The translations under genes were made by a program, and so were the position numbers. DNA of 18,418 nucleotides from an uncultured Verrucomicrobiae bacterium (GTDB lineage Bacteria; Verrucomicrobiota; Verrucomicrobiia; Palsa-1439): contig CALBCO010000076.1 of assembly GCA_937927265.1 (NCBI GenBank), positions 1 through 18,418 of the forward strand. The letters are read 5' to 3'. The notes under the pieces were generated by a model, which ran no database searches, was not told the origin of the DNA, and worked only from the letters and a program-made list of their open reading frames with translations. Below are positions 17,433-18,418 of this stretch, piece by piece (position 1 is the stretch's first letter; every line of letters starts with the position of its first letter).

Positions 17433-18326
17433 ATGAAACGCACTTCTCACCTGTCGTTGGTAGGGCGCGACCGCCGGGCGCGCCGAGTTCTTGAACTGTC
17501 GCGGACGGCCCGGCGGTTCATCCCGCCCCTTTTGATCGTTGCCGTCGTATTGGCCGGCTGCCAGAAGGCGCCGCCACCGCCGGTCACCAGTGTTGTCCTC
17601 ACCTCCGCCACCCGCTTGCCGGCCGATCCCGGTGACGCCGCGTGGCAAGCCGCGCCGGAGCACGTGGCAAAACTCATCCCGCAAGACATCGTCGAGCCGC
17701 GCCTGCTGAAACCCTCCACCGCCGAAGTGCGCGTGCGCGCGTTGACTGCCGGTAACGAAGTCGCTTTCCGGCTGGAATGGGCCGACCCGACGGTGGACAA
17801 CACGCCCGGCCCCGGCAAGTTCACCGATGGCTGCGCTGTGCAATTGCCGGTCAAAGCCGATCCATCCCTCCCGGCCCCGCAGATGGGCGAACCCGGCCAG
17901 CCCGTCGAGATCACCTTCTGGAACGCCAACTGGCAAGCCATTGTGGACGGTCGGCCGGACAACCTGCGGGCGTTGTATCCGACCGCGCAGATTGACCATT
18001 ACCCGGCCGATGCGGCCACGGACGCCGCGGCCAAAAACGAGATGGCCGCGCGTTATTCACCGGCGCGCGCGCTCGGCAACAATCGCGGCGGCCCGCGCGC
18101 CGTGCCGGTCGAGGACTACCTCGCCGAAGGTCCCGGCACGATTGCGCCGAACAAGGCTGCCAACTCCAAGGGTACCGGCAAGCGGACAACGAACGGTTGG
18201 GTGGTGGTCATCACGCGACGGCTTCCCGAAAGCCGGCAAGTGGCGTTTGCGGTGTGGGAAGGGGCGCAGGAAGAAGTCGGCGCGCGCAAGATGCGGACCG
18301 GCTGGATTCCCTTGAGCCAGCCATGA
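17433..18326 (+). CDS. Heme b gamma subunit, ethylbenzene dehydrogenase/NxrC-like lipoprotein
   Basis: 297 residues. The C-terminal part is the EB_dh-type heme b fold: EVRVRALTAGNEVAFRLEWA, then FTDGCAVQLPV and WNANWQAI, and the closing GWVVVITRRLPES. This domain is the gamma subunit of type II molybdoenzymes and takes electrons from the beta subunit. The N-terminus is a lipoprotein signal with lipobox LAGC (C43), so a lipid anchors it to the outer face of a membrane in place of a NarI-type membrane protein. The stretch before the hydrophobic core (residues about 9-30) is encoded by a REP-like palindrome, giving an arginine-rich n-region LVGRDRRARR. ATG 17433 is chosen because GAGG lies 5-6 bases ahead; an earlier ATT/GTG region lacks this. 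It follows nxrB by 11 bp. Confidence 0.85.
   Translation: MKRTSHLSLVGRDRRARRVLELSRTARRFIPPLLIVAVVLAGCQKAPPPPVTSVVLTSATRLPADPGDAAWQAAPEHVAKLIPQDIVEPRLLKPSTAEVRVRALTAGNEVAFRLEWADPTVDNTPGPGKFTDGCAVQLPVKADPSLPAPQMGEPGQPVEITFWNANWQAIVDGRPDNLRALYPTAQIDHYPADAATDAAAKNEMAARYSPARALGNNRGGPRAVPVEDYLAEGPGTIAPNKAANSKGTGKRTTNGWVVVITRRLPESRQVAFAVWEGAQEEVGARKMRTGWIPLSQP
17457..17531. repeat. REP-like two-armed palindrome, copy 2, inside the gamma-subunit gene
   Basis: The left arm TTGGTAGGGCGCGACCGCC is the 'A' variant. After a short spacer the right arm GCGGACGGCCCGGCGGTT is an eroded reverse of the 'B' variant seen in copy 1. It lies 24 bases inside the coding frame and is translated in frame into the signal peptide n-region. 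Confidence 0.8.
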
Positions 18327-18338
18327 AGACACAGCGCA

Positions 18339-18418
18339 AGGTAGGGCGCGACCACCGGGCGTGCCGGGTTCGCAAATCAACCAACGCCAGCGGCGCGCCC
18401 GGCGGTCGCGCCCTACCA
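18339..18418. repeat. REP-like two-armed palindrome, copy 3 (reaches window end)
   Basis: The left arm AAGGTAGGGCGCGACCACC and the right arm GGCGGTCGCGCCCTACC are both the 'A' variant, with about 20 bases between. It lies 12 bases after the gamma-subunit stop. An ATG overlapping that stop (18323) opens a frame through the repeat to the edge, as after the FAD oxidoreductase; it is probably repeat-derived. Confidence 0.85.

Noticed and set aside
18323..18418. Frame starting at the ATG overlapping the gamma-subunit stop, open to the window end
   Set aside because: Only five codons precede the repeat and the rest is repeat. It could be the start of a real next gene with a repeat in its signal peptide, but the window ends too soon to support that.

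Overview
The window comes from a bacterial chromosome with a GC-rich main part. It looks like an uncultured PVC-type bacterium (Verrucomicrobiota or Planctomycetota). That guess rests on a Nitrospira/anammox-type molybdoenzyme, a fused b6-type cytochrome b with a dedicated Rieske protein, and interspersed palindromes of the GGTAGGGCGCGACC type. It is inference; no marker gene fixes the phylum.

Layout. (1) Positions 1-1066, minus strand: the N-terminal 355 residues of mnmE, cut by the window edge and visibly more AT-rich than the rest. (2) 1117-1716: a frameshifted DDE transposase remnant. (3) 1716-3321: a near-perfect 35-bp inverted repeat enclosing a PilZ-like gene and pilT. (4) 3440-3711: a truncated second transposase fused end to end with (5) a truncated moaA, the last piece of a minus-strand run CMD-family protein > MOSC protein > DUF6883-like/moaA with ATGA overlaps. 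(6) From about 5163 rightward: a large plus-strand respiratory locus that reaches almost to the end.

The respiratory locus encodes, in order: an FAD/ferredoxin oxidoreductase (GltD-like); a Tat-dependent Rieske protein; a fused cytochrome b6/subunit IV; a heptaheme c-type cytochrome; a Tat-exported molybdopterin subunit closely resembling nitrite oxidoreductase NxrA; the iron-sulfur subunit NxrB; and an ethylbenzene-dehydrogenase-type heme b gamma subunit that is a lipoprotein. A palindrome TTGACCTAAGTCAA, the form bound by CRP/FNR-family regulators (FNR, DNR, NnrR), lies upstream at a plausible activator distance. The simplest reading is a self-contained electron chain linking NAD(P)H or ferredoxin and the quinone pool, through a bc-type complex and a multiheme cytochrome, to a periplasmic nitrate/nitrite-converting molybdoenzyme. 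The sequence cannot say whether it runs as nitrate reductase or nitrite oxidase.

The locus has been invaded. A DUF433/DUF5615 toxin-antitoxin pair sits antisense between the Rieske and cytochrome b genes. A DUF4143-type ATPase with a 28-bp palindrome over its start lies between the heptaheme cytochrome and nxrA. Three two-armed REP-like palindromes occupy gene junctions, and one is translated as part of the gamma subunit's signal peptide.
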